From assembly GCA_026545225.1 (NCBI GenBank), contig CM048845.1:29044001-29108000 (forward strand): a stretch of 64,000 bases of DNA, in the 5' to 3' direction. Made by a program: the position numbers and the translations under genes. The first letter of the stretch is position 1, and each line of letters opens with the position of its first letter. The DNA is from Cornus controversa. Lineage: Eukaryota; Streptophyta; Magnoliopsida; Cornales; Cornaceae. The notes beneath the pieces are model-generated. The model did no database searches. It was given only the letters and a program-made list of their open reading frames with translations, and had not been told where the DNA came from. Below are positions 33,281-44,584 of the stretch, piece by piece.

Positions 33281-35792
33281 AAGAATCACTTCCTCTGACA
33301 CCATCAAAGAGTTGTACTCCATCTCGACAATCAGGACAAGAGCACGACCCTACATTTCATATTTTTTTCTTCATTTTCTTGTCATTGTTTTCCAGCAAAA
33401 TTAAGCAAGTATATAAACTATTTTTGTTGGAGCTACATTTTTTAATTGTTTGTTTTCATATTGAAGCTTTTATTGGCCGGGTTTGATCATTATCCGTAAC
33501 TATGCTTAGCTATATGCACTTTTGAAGCATTTAAAACTACTACCGAAAGAAGTTATGTGTTTTTACTGTGATAGAAGAAGTGGTATATCTTAAAAATGAA
33601 GGGAAAAAAAATAAAAAACAAAAGAATTCGTAAATATATCGGTGTTTTCTCGAGCAAGTTACATACACATACTTGAATGATGCTTTTCTTTTTTTCCTCC
33701 TATAATTTTAATTTTTTTTCTCAAGTTTAAACCAGCCAATTATTTTTGCGCATTTTGTAGCATATGTTTATTTGGTTGTAGGTCAAAGCACTCATGATAT
33801 GTTTGAATAATTAAATGCCATGAAAGGATAGCATTAGTTGGGAGAGAAAAAGAAAAAGGGAGAGAATTGTGTGACCTCTTCCTTGTGTGGATAATTAGTG
33901 GGGTGACTTACACAAAATTCCCTTGACAGTTATAGATTTGCAGAAAACCCCCTTTATGAAATTTTTTTACGAATCAACCCCATCAAATAACGAAGGGGGT
34001 AATACTCCCGAGTAAAGAGAGTTTTATGTGATTCGACCAATTGTGTGAATTTAGTTAAAATAAATCTTCTTTTTTTAATAATAAGATTTGAACTTATTTT
34101 TTATTTTACATGCATCACCGTACATTTAATTAAGGAAAAACATAAAAAAATTTAAAAAGTAACATAGTTATAATATCAAAAATATAATACAAATATTACA
34201 ATAATGGTATATAATATAGTTATTTTTTTATTGCAAGAAGTGTGTATCGGATTAGCCATCTACATAATTTTTTATGAAGTATGTGGTATGTTTTGTTCAA
34301 TTTTCTAAACACAGTTTTTCCTTTTTGTAGGATGAAAGAAAAATATAATACAATCCAAAAATTCATTTCATCGCCTAACTTCTTTGGGAATATTCTTTGA
34401 TAATTAATTTTAAAAACAAAGACCAACTTCATAAAACACTTTTTAAATTCTCAGAGAACAATATTTTATTTATTTTTAAATTCCTTTAAAACTGAATCAA
34501 ACATGGCTTGTAGGTTTTCAACTCCAATTATTTCGGGTATCACTACTGATATTATTTTGATCATATTTGTTATTATATATTTAGTTGTTAGTTGTATTAC
34601 GCCCTTTGGTCCATATATTTTTATGTCACAACAGACCGCCTACGCTACTTGTCTAGGCATATCTTGATATTAAAAAATAATCAAATATCATGATTAGTTG
34701 TAGTACTTGGATTCCCTTTATACACGAGAAGTCTTGTACATATATACACAAGTGCAAGCGCGCACAGATGTACATATAAAACTTGTATTGGATTCTTAGG
34801 AGTAGAAGACTTGTTGAAATGTCTCTCAGACAGAAAATTGTCATTCATATTCTTCATCATGAGCTTGTGCCACAACTCATTATATTCAATAAAAAGCTTA
34901 TGATATTATGTGATTTATAATCAATACAAACATTCACCTTCGAAAATGAATAAAATAGAATTTATTAAACCCAACAACCACTTGAAGATTTTTCTTGAGA
35001 AAGTAGTTTTTCTAACCGATTAGTGCTAGAATTAAATTTATCTATCACTTCTTTTGATCCAGTAAGTTCAATTTCTAAATCTTCAATTCTTCATAGATAA
35101 GATTTTATCAGGTTTTGTACTTCACAGTTTTCATTAACTAAGAAACAAACTTTACTTAACAAATCAGAATTTGTTCCATCAAACTCTCCAATTAACACAT
35201 CTTTCTTAGCTTATATATTGCTTATAAAGTCTGTTATAGCTTCTTAACTTTACCTTTCAAATTTTTAGCTTGAACGATATACTAAACTAATTCATTAAAA
35301 AAAACTTTTAATTTAGAGGGACACTATTAGTATATTGTGCCGTTATTATTTAGGGATAGTACGAATTTCCTTGTTGAGCTATGAACTCAACCTTTATTTA
35401 ACATGTTAGGTACAACACATACCGAGTAAATGGATTATCTTGACCATTTTAGCAATCTTTGACTGGTCACGATAAATAATGTAATCATTGACAAGGTTAA
35501 TCTGTTGAGGACCTTGACGTTGGTTAATTACTCGATAAATAATACAATCATTGACATTGTTAATAGGTTAAATGGACATGCCATGTATGGCAAGTAAAGT
35601 TCCAGCATATATTGATGGGGTGTTTGACTCCTAATATGAAACGTATAACGTGGGAGGATAGTGCTAAGGTGACGTGGATAAGAAGAATGCTTTGATCAAG
35701 ACTGAAGGGAAGCCGAAGAGACGGAGTTTCACTAGGGCACACCCTCACTTGGTCACTATAAATACAGAACGGTCCATATACCAAGGGACGCA

Positions 35793-35930
35793 ATGAAACC
35801 AAGTCGGCAGGCACCGTGCCAGTGCCCTCTTGATTACCCTTCTCTTGTCCTTTTTCACAGGTTGGAGTTTGACCAGTTCGGGGTGAATTTTTGCGTCATC
35901 ATATATAAAACATTAGAGAACTTGTGTTGA
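35793..35930 (+). CDS. Hypothetical 45-aa ORF, unit 2
   Basis: Counterpart of 31942-32079, with Gln at residue 10. The upstream ATG seen in unit 1 is ACG here. Confidence 0.25.
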   Translation: MKPSRQAPCQCPLDYPSLVLFHRLEFDQFGVNFCVIIYKTLENLC

Positions 35931-36553
35931 GTTTAGACTTTTGTGAAATAAATACGTCATTTGAATTATAATAATATTCAAAAATAGAAAAGAAAAATGT
36001 CAATCGGGTTATTGAAATGTTTATGGCAACTGTGCTAAATGAGATAAACACGGTGATGCCTACAACATAAAAAGTATTTCAAAAATAAATATATTAAGTT
36101 GGCTTAGAGATCAAAAATATTCATCACAAGTATAAACAGGACGTCAGTATTTTTATAATATAGAAGAACAAAAACATGTGCTAACTACATTCTATTTCTG
36201 GCACTGGCCATTTGAATTAGATGTTAAAAATGCCAGTAATCCATCAAGTCGGATAAAGCAAGACTTGGTCAATGTCAAATTTTAGCTCTCAAATCAACAA
36301 AATCTAAGCAACAATCACTAAAATCAGCGTGTCTATATTATAATGGCCCTTCAGAATTTGTGTTGTAAATATATCTCAGATGAATTCCGTTACTAAAATT
36401 ATTTTTCGCACTGGCCTCTGTCCACGGTTGTCAATGGCACTAAAACCTCCCTCCGTCTCTCAACCACTATATAAGAAACTCAACTCCTCCCATGCAAGAA
36501 ACCGTACGAAGCTTTGGGCCTTATCTAAGTGGTTGACATTTCTTACAACTAAA

Positions 36554-36850
36554 ATGATGAAGGTCATTCAGAGCTTTCTTTTATTGTCCCTTCTGTTGTC
36601 TTCATTTTCATGCATTGCTTTGGCTCAAGATTTTCCAGCATCACCGACCCAAGGTGTTCCAGAGGAGTTTGAGTCTCACTCGGATCATAGCATTAGTAGT
36701 GACATTAATCGGTTCAAGCTCCCACCCATATTTGGAAAAAGAAAAACTCCTCCGAGATCGAGTAAAACACCTCCCACACCCAACCCACCAGCATCGCCTT
36801 CATCCGAAGCATCACCTCCTCCACCTCCCACATCCGAGCCACAACCTTGA
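36554..36850 (+). CDS. Small secreted proline-rich protein, copy 2
   Basis: 98 aa if the first ATG is used. An AAG-to-ATG change just before the usual start creates a double Met (MMKVIQ), so 36557 is the equivalent start. The mature part differs from copy 1 by His for Gln (ESHSD), Arg for Ile (GKRKTPP), Ser for Thr (EASPPPPP, giving one extensin-like Ser-Pro5) and a Pro end (EPQP). The TATA box is at 36468. The signal peptide is unchanged. Confidence 0.75.
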   Translation: MMKVIQSFLLLSLLLSSFSCIALAQDFPASPTQGVPEEFESHSDHSISSDINRFKLPPIFGKRKTPPRSSKTPPTPNPPASPSSEASPPPPPTSEPQP

Positions 36851-39643
36851 ACTCCACCAACCCCTTCATCCTAAGTATTGACCATCTCTTCCAAAACAAT
36901 CAAATAATACTCCACCGCCCACATCCAAGCCACCGACATCAACACCACCAACCCCTTCATCCCAAGAATTGCATCCACCAAAACCATCAAATGATACACC
37001 ACCTCCCACATTCAAGCCACCATCATCAACACAACCAACCCCTTCATCCCATCAGCATCACCTTCTCCAAAACCGTCAAATAACACATCGATCCAAGCAA
37101 CCGATGTCAAGTCAACCAACCTCTTAATTCCAAGAATCACTTCCTCTGACACCATCAAAGAGTTGTACTCCATCTCGACAATCAGGACAAGAGCACGACC
37201 CTACATTTCATATTTTTTTCTTCATTTTCTTGTCATTGTTTTCCAGTAAAATTAAGCAAGTATATAAACTATTTCTGTTGGAGCTACATTTTTTAATTGT
37301 TTGTTTTCGTATTCAAGCTTTTATTGGCCGGGTTTGATCATTATCCGTAACTATGCTTAGCTATATGCACTTTTGAAGCATTTAAAACTACTACCGAAAG
37401 AAGTTATGTGTTTTTACTGTGATAGAAGAAGTGGTATATCTTAAAAATGAAGGGAAAAAAAATAAAAAACAAAAGAATTCGTAAATATATCGGTGTTTGC
37501 TTGAGCAAGTTACATACACATACTTGAATGATGCTTTTCTTTATTTCCTCCTATAATTTTAATTTTTTTTCTCTAGTTTAAACCAGCCAATTATTTTTGC
37601 GCATTTTGTAGCATATGTTTATTTGGTTGTATGTCAAAGCACTCATGATATGTTTGAATAATTAAATGCCATGAAAGGATAGCATTAGTTGGGAGAGAAA
37701 AAAAAAAAGGGAGAGAATTGTGTGATCTCTTCCTTGTGTGGATAATTAGTGGGGTGACTTACACAAAATTCCCTTGACAGTTATTGATTTGCAGAAAACC
37801 CCTATATGAATTTGTTTTACGAATAAACCCCATCAACTAACCAAGGGGGTAATACTCCCGAGTAAAGAGAGTTTTATATGATTCGACCAATTGTGTGAAT
37901 TTAGTTAAAATAAATCTTCTTTTTTTAATAATAAGATTTGAACTTATTTTTTATTTTACATGCATCACCGTACTTTTAATTGAGGAAAAACATAAATTTT
38001 TTTTAAAAAGTAACATAGTTATAATATCAAAAATATAATACAAATATTACAATAATGGTATATAATATAGTTATTTTTTTATTGCAAGAAGTGTGTATAG
38101 GATTAGCCATCTACATAAATTTTTATGAAGTATGTGGTATGTTTTGTTCAATTTTCTAAACACAGTTTTTCCTTTTTGTAGGATGAAAGAAAAATATAAT
38201 ACAATCCAAAAATTCATTTCATTGCCTAACTTCTTTGGTAATATTCTTTGATAATTAATTTTAAAAACAAAGGCCAACTTCATAAAACACTTTTTAAATT
38301 CTCAGAGAACAATATTTTATTTATCTTTAAATTCCTTTAAAACTGAACCAAACAAGGCTTGTAGGTTTTCAACTCCAATTATTTCGGGTATCACTACTGA
38401 TATTATTTTGATCATATTTGTTATTATATATTTAGTTGTGAGTTGTATGACGCCCTTTGGTCCATATATTTTTATGTCACAACAGACCGCCTACGCTACT
38501 TGTCTAGGCATATCTTGATATTAAAAAATAATCAAATATCATGATTAGTTGTAGTACTTGGATTCCCTTTATACATGAGAAGTCTTGTACATATATACAC
38601 AAGTGCAAGCGCGCACAGATGTACATATAAAACTTGTATTGGATTCTTAGGAGTAGAAGACTTGTTGAAATGTCTCTCAGACAGAAAATTGTCATTCATA
38701 TTCTTCATCATGAGCTTGTGCCACCACTCATTATATTCAATAAAAAGCTTATGATATTATGTGATTTATAATCAATACAAACATTCACCTTCGAAAATGA
38801 ATAAAATAGAATTTATTAAACCCAACAACCACTTGAAGATTTTTCTTGAGAAAGTAGTCTTTCTAACTGATTAGTGCTAGAATTAAATTTATCTATCACT
38901 TCTTTTGATCCAGTAAGTTCAATATCTAAATCTTCAATTCTTTATAGACAAGATTTTATCAGGTTTTGTACTTCACAGTTTTCATTAACTAAGAAACTAA
39001 CTTTACTTAACAAATCAGAATTTGTTCCATCAAACTCTCCAATTAACACATCTTTCTTAGCTTATATATTGCTTATAAAGTCTGTTATAGCTTCTTAACT
39101 TTACCTTTCAAATTTTTAGCTTGAACGATATACTAAACTAATTCATTAAAAAAAACTTTTAATTTAGAGGGACACTATTAGTATATTGTGCCATTATTAT
39201 TTAGGGATAGTACGAATTTCCTTGTTGAGCTATGAACTCAACCTTTATTTAACATGTTAGGTACAACACATACCGAGTAAATGGATTATCTTGACCATTT
39301 TAGCAATCTTTGACTGGTCACGATAAATAATGTAATCATTGACAAGGTTAATCTGTTGAGGACCTTGACGTTGGTTAATTACTCGATAAATAATACAATC
39401 ATTGACATTGTTAATAGGTTAAATGGACATGCCATGTATGGCAAGTAAAGTTCCAGCATATATTGATGGGGTGTTTGACTCCTAATATGAAACGTATAAC
39501 GTGGGAGGATAGTGCTAAGGTGACGTGGATAAGACAAATGCTTTGATCAAGACTGAAGGGAAGCCGAAGAGACAGAGTTTCACTAGGGCACACCCTAACT
39601 TGGTCACTATAAATATAGAACGGTCCATATACCAAGGGACGCA

Positions 39644-39781
39644 ATGAAACCAAGTAGGCAGGCACCGTGCCGGTGCCCTCTTGATTACCCTTCTCTTGTC
39701 CTTTTTCACAGGTTGGAGTTTGACCAGTTCGGGGTGAATTTTTGCTTCATCATATATAAAACATTGGAGAACTTGTGTTGA
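39644..39781 (+). CDS. Hypothetical 45-aa ORF, unit 3
   Basis: Counterpart of 31942-32079, with Arg at residue 10 and Phe in place of Val at residue 35 (FCFIIYK). Confidence 0.25.
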   Translation: MKPSRQAPCRCPLDYPSLVLFHRLEFDQFGVNFCFIIYKTLENLC

Positions 39782-40407
39782 GTTTAGCATTTTGTGAAAT
39801 AAATACGTCATTTGAATTATAATAATATTCAAAAATAGAAAAGAAAAATGTCAACCGGGTTATTAAAAAGTTTATGGCAACTGTGCTAAATGAGATAAAC
39901 ACGGTGATGCCTACAACATAAAAAGTATTTCAAAAATAAATATATTAAGTTGGCTTAGAGATAAATAATATTCATCACAAGTGTAAACAGGACGTCAATA
40001 TTTTTATAATATAGAAGAACAAAAACATGTGCTAACTACATTCTATTTCTGGCATTGGCCATTTGAATTAGATGTTAAAAATGCCAGTAATCCATCAGGT
40101 CGGATAAAGCAAGACTTGGTCAATGTCAAATTTTAGCTCTCAAATCAACAAAATCTATGCAACAGTCACTAAAATCAGCGTGTCTATATTATAATGGCCC
40201 TTCAGAATTTGTGTTGTAAATATATCTCAGGTGAATTCTGTTACTAAAATTATTTTTTGCACTGGCCACTGTCCACAGTTGTCACTGGCTCTAAAACCTC
40301 CCTCCGTCTCTCAACCACTATATAAGAAACTCAATTCCTCCCATGCAAGAAACCGTACGAAGCTTTGGGCCTTATCTAAGTGGTTGACATTTCTAACAAC
40401 TAAAAAG

Positions 40408-40887
40408 ATGAAGGTCATTCAGAGCTTTCTTTTATTGTCCCTTCTGTTGTCTTCATTTTCATGCATTGCTTTGGCTCAAGATTTTCCAGCATCACCAACC
40501 CAAGGTGTTCCAGAGGAGTTCGAGTCTCAGTCGGATCATAGCATTAGTAGTGACATTAATCGGTTCAAGCTCCCACCCATATTTGGAAAAATAAAAACTC
40601 CTCCGAGATCGAGTAAAACACCTCCCACACCCAACCCACCAGCATCGCCTTCATCCGAAGCATCACCTCCTCCACCTCCCACATCCGAGCCACCGACATC
40701 AACACCACCAACCCCTTCATCCCAAGAATTGCATCCACCAAAACCATCAAATGATACACCACCTCCCACATTCAAGCCACCATCATCAACACAACCAACC
40801 CCTTCATCCCTTCAGCATCACCTTCTCCAAAACCGTCAAATAACACATCGATCCAAGCAACCGACGTCAAGACAACCAACCTCTTAA
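40408..40887 (+). CDS. Secreted proline-rich protein, copy 3, extended tail (159 aa)
   Basis: Same signal peptide and acidic/KLPPIFGK core as copy 1 (Gln41, Ile62), but 159 aa instead of 97. A 91-base deletion between two CCCACATCCRAGCCAC repeats removes the usual stop and brings the downstream proline-rich frame in line: after TSEP it continues with TSTPPTPSSQ, LHPPKPSNDTPPP and KPPSSTQPTPSS. The last ~25 residues (LQHHLLQNRQ onward) lose proline bias and look like translation of non-coding DNA. Either this is the more ancestral frame or a chance fusion. The TATA box is at 40319. A CACTA insertion lies 1.2 kb downstream, outside the gene. Function unknown; a wall or apoplastic location is inferred. 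Confidence 0.7.
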   Translation: MKVIQSFLLLSLLLSSFSCIALAQDFPASPTQGVPEEFESQSDHSISSDINRFKLPPIFGKIKTPPRSSKTPPTPNPPASPSSEASPPPPPTSEPPTSTPPTPSSQELHPPKPSNDTPPPTFKPPSSTQPTPSSLQHHLLQNRQITHRSKQPTSRQPTS

Positions 40888-42941
40888 TTCCAAGAATCAC
40901 TTCCTCTGACACCATCAAAGAGTTGTACTCCATCTCGACAATCAGGACAAGAGCACGACCCTACATTTCATATTTTTTTCTTCATTTTCTTGTCATTGTT
41001 TTCCAGCAAACTTAAGCAAGTATATAAACTATTTCTGTTGGAGCTACATTTTTTAATTGTTTGTTTTCATATTGAAGCTTTTATTGGCCGAGTTTGATCA
41101 TTATCCGTAACTATGCTTAGCTATATGCACTTTTGAAGCATTTAAAACTACTACCGAAAGAAGTTATGTGTTTTTACTGTGATAGAAGAAGTGGTATATC
41201 TTAAAAATGAAGGGAAAAAAAAAATAAAAAACAAAAGAATTCGTAAATATATCGGTGTTTGCTTGAGCAAGTTACATACACATACTTGAATGATGCTTTT
41301 CTTTTTTCCTCCTATAATTTTAATTTTTTTTCTCAAGTTTAAACCAGCCAATTATTTTTGCACATTTTGTAGCATATGTTTATTTGGTTGTATGTCAAAG
41401 CACTCATGATATGTTTGAATAATTAAATGCCATGAAAGGATAGCATTAGTTGGGAGAGAAAAAGAAAAAGGGAGAGAATTGTGTGACCTCTTCCTTGTGT
41501 GGATAATTAGTGGGGTGACTCACACAAAATTCCCTTGACAGTTATTGATTTGCAGAAAACCCCCTTTATGAATTTTTTTTACGAATAAACCCCATCAACT
41601 AACCAAGGGGGTAATACTCCCGAGTAAAGAGAGTTTTATATGATTCGACCAATTGTGTGAATTTAGTTAAAATAAATCTTCTTTTTTTAATAATAAGATT
41701 TGAACTTATTTTTTTTTTTACATGCATCACTGTACTTTTAATTAAGGAAAAACATAAAAAAAATTTAAAAAGTAACATAGTTGTAATATCAAAAATATAA
41801 TACAAATATTACGATAATGGTATATAATATAGTTATTTTTTTATTGCAAGAAGTGTGTATCGGATTAGCCATCTACATAATTTTTTATGAAGTCTGTGGT
41901 ATGTTTTGTTCAATTTTCTAAACACAGTTTTTCCTTTTTGTAGGATGAATGAAAAATATAATACAATCCAAAAATTCATTTCATCGCCTAACTTCTTTGG
42001 TAATATTCTTTGATAATTAATTTTAAAAACAAAGACCAACTTCATAAAACACTTTTTAAATTCTCAGAGAACAATATTCACTACAAGAAAGAAGACCTTC
42101 TACAAGAGGCCAAAAATGCCGTGAAAAGTCATTTACGGTGCACATAAGGCTCTCATCTATTACGGTCCCGTGAATACTTTAAATTTTTAAGGGAAAAAAT
42201 TTAACCTTGTAGAAAAGTAAGATTTTTCCCGTCAATTTATGTTTTGTCTGTGTAATAAATTTATTTACAAGATGAAGATTCTCTCGTTAATATTTAATTG
42301 ACGTCATATATGGACACTCGTAAAAAAGTAAAATACACCCCGTCAAAAAGTTTGTTGTATACCTAATAAATTTATTAATGAGGTGCATAATCCGTCGTAA
42401 ATAATTCTTTTAGGGCATACCAGCCTCTCGTTAATACATCGAATGTCCTTTTATTAACGGGATTTAGTGCCCCCCGTTAATAAAATAAAATCTTTTTTTT
42501 TAATAAAAACACCCTAAAATTCTACCTAATCATCCACACATACCTGTATTTTAAACGATTACAACTAAACATAATAAAGCCAACAATACCTAGAAATATA
42601 TGCACACATCACTTTATAGCAATAACTAAATCAATACATCAAATATACCATTAACATATCAAAAGACTAATTAAAGAAGTACATTTTGGTAATCCATCTA
42701 TATGCCAAAATATGTCAAAAAAGGAAATCCATTTGTAAAACACTTTCAATTTCCTAGCACTTCTATTAAACAATTGATCCACACATGATCAATTCAAAAA
42801 TCTAGCAGTACTCCTTCCTATACATTGATCTACACATGATATTCACATTGTTCATTTCTTGACAAAAATCGACTTTCAATTTTTTATCTTGATACTTTCC
42901 CACAAAATCCAAGCAAGTACCTGCATCACACCACAAAATTC

Positions 42942-43493
42942 AAGCAAGTACCTGCATCACACAAGTCTCAATTTCAGTATTCTAATAATGTCTTTTAAAA
43001 GGGTTCAAGTAGCCAACCATGAGGTGTATGCACAAAAGACCCCTTCTGGTAAGATTGATGATTTGGCAACTTATATATATGAGTTCCTAACATATCTAAT
43101 CACACAAAGTGTTGGTTAAACCTACCACTGGCATAAGATACAACTTCCATGGTGACAAAAAAATTTAAAATTGCCTTTGACACCTCCTAGAGTAAAATCT
43201 GTGAGGGAAAAAAGAAATCCAATGTATCTTTCATCTATGCAGACTGCTAGCCTTTGATGGTATTTTAGGATATACATATCACCATACAAGTGTATCACAA
43301 AATATAAATAATTAGAAGAAATCATTTGGCCTAATTGATTCTGTTAATGGTGCATGTGGCCAACTTTTATTGTCCAGGACAAAAGATAAAACTCAAAGTC
43401 TATATTAAAACTCAATTACATACCTAAATCTCATCTAAAATCATTTATTTCAGCATGCATGATTAAGTCATTAAGCTAATTCACACATTAAGT
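42942..43493. repeat. Internal duplication in the CACTA element, copy A
   Basis: Runs from aagcaagtacctgcatcac to cacacattaagta and matches 44045-44584 about 1.1 kb downstream with scattered differences and indels. Both copies hold the same open snippet (RVQVANHEV, then KIDDLA), which I do not recognise. Confidence 0.8.
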
Positions 43494-43520
43494 ACAAATA
43501 GACATGTTTAATCACCCACC

Positions 43521-43556
43521 ATCTATCTATATCTATATCTATATCTATATCTATCT
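43521..43556. repeat. (TATATC)n-type microsatellite
   Basis: Five to six copies of ctatat/atctat. Confidence 0.9.
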
Positions 43557-44044
43557 TATCCTATAGCTAGCTAGTTATAATGTGTGTTAGCAACATATGG
43601 TCCATACCCATCTAGAAAGTGGGTTATATTGTGCTGTATTTACTCCAATTGATACAAAAGGAAGGGAACAAAACCGTCTTGCACCATCATTCACCTGACC
43701 CATACATGTGTGATCGGATTAAGTTAGTCCATACATATATATCTATATACATATATATGTAATAATGCATGACTAGTAGTGTACATGTACATCTTCTATG
43801 TTAATTTGTGTCCTCACACCAATTGCAGAAATCAGAAAGACAATATTGGACAGACGAGATATATTACAGTTGGAAAGAAAAATGAAAACTAACTTTGAAT
43901 TTAAATATAAATGTATATGATTGTATGTGTTATAATAATAAGCATGAAGATGAAGCAAAGGGACCCATTTGGCATTATAAGTGTCTATAGATAACACGAT
44001 TTTGATTGGAGAGATGGCGAATGATTTTAAGATTTCAATGATTT

Positions 44045-44584
44045 AAGCAAGTACCTACATAACACAAGTCTTAATTTCAGTATTCTAATAATGCCATTTA
44101 AAAGGGTTCAAGTAGCCAACCATGAGGTACATGTACAAAAGATCCCTTTCGGTAAGATTGATGATTTGGCAGCTTATATGAGTTCCCAACAGATCTAATC
44201 ACACAAAATCTTGGTTAAAGCTACCACTAGCATAAGATACAGTTTCCATGGTGGCAAAATTTTTCAAAATTGCCTTTAACTCCTCCTAGAGTAAAATTTG
44301 TGAGGAAAAAAATAAATCCAATGTATCTTTTATCTATATAGGATGCTAGCCTTCAATGGTATTCTAGGATATACCTGTCACCATACAAGTGTATTACAAA
44401 ACATAAATAATTAGAAGAAATCATTTGCCTTAATTGATTCTGTTAATAGTGTGGCCAACTTTTGTTGTCCAGGACAAAAGATAAAACTCAAAGTCTACAT
44501 TAAAACTCAATTACATACTTAAACCTCATCTAAAATCATTTATTTTAGCATGATTAAGTCATTATGGTAATTCACACATTAAGT
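44045..44584. repeat. Internal duplication in the CACTA element, copy B
   Basis: Partner of 42942-43493. The frame around RVQVANHEV is kept but later diverges by indels. Confidence 0.8.

Larger units (their letters stand above)
30865..34728 (+). repeat. Array unit 1
   Basis: 3864 bases. It keeps the longer GTAAATTTGATACTTAAATGG text shared with units 4-6, and lacks the deletion seen in units 2 and 3. Besides the peptide gene (32706) it is AT-rich and non-coding. Confidence 0.9.
34729..38579 (+). repeat. Array unit 2
   Basis: 3851 bases. It shares with unit 3 an 11-base deletion (GAGTAAATGGATTATC near 35424) and the variant 'ttgttaataggttaaatgg' (near 35558). A 45-codon ORF lies at 35793-35930. 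The remainder is AT-rich and non-coding. Confidence 0.9.
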
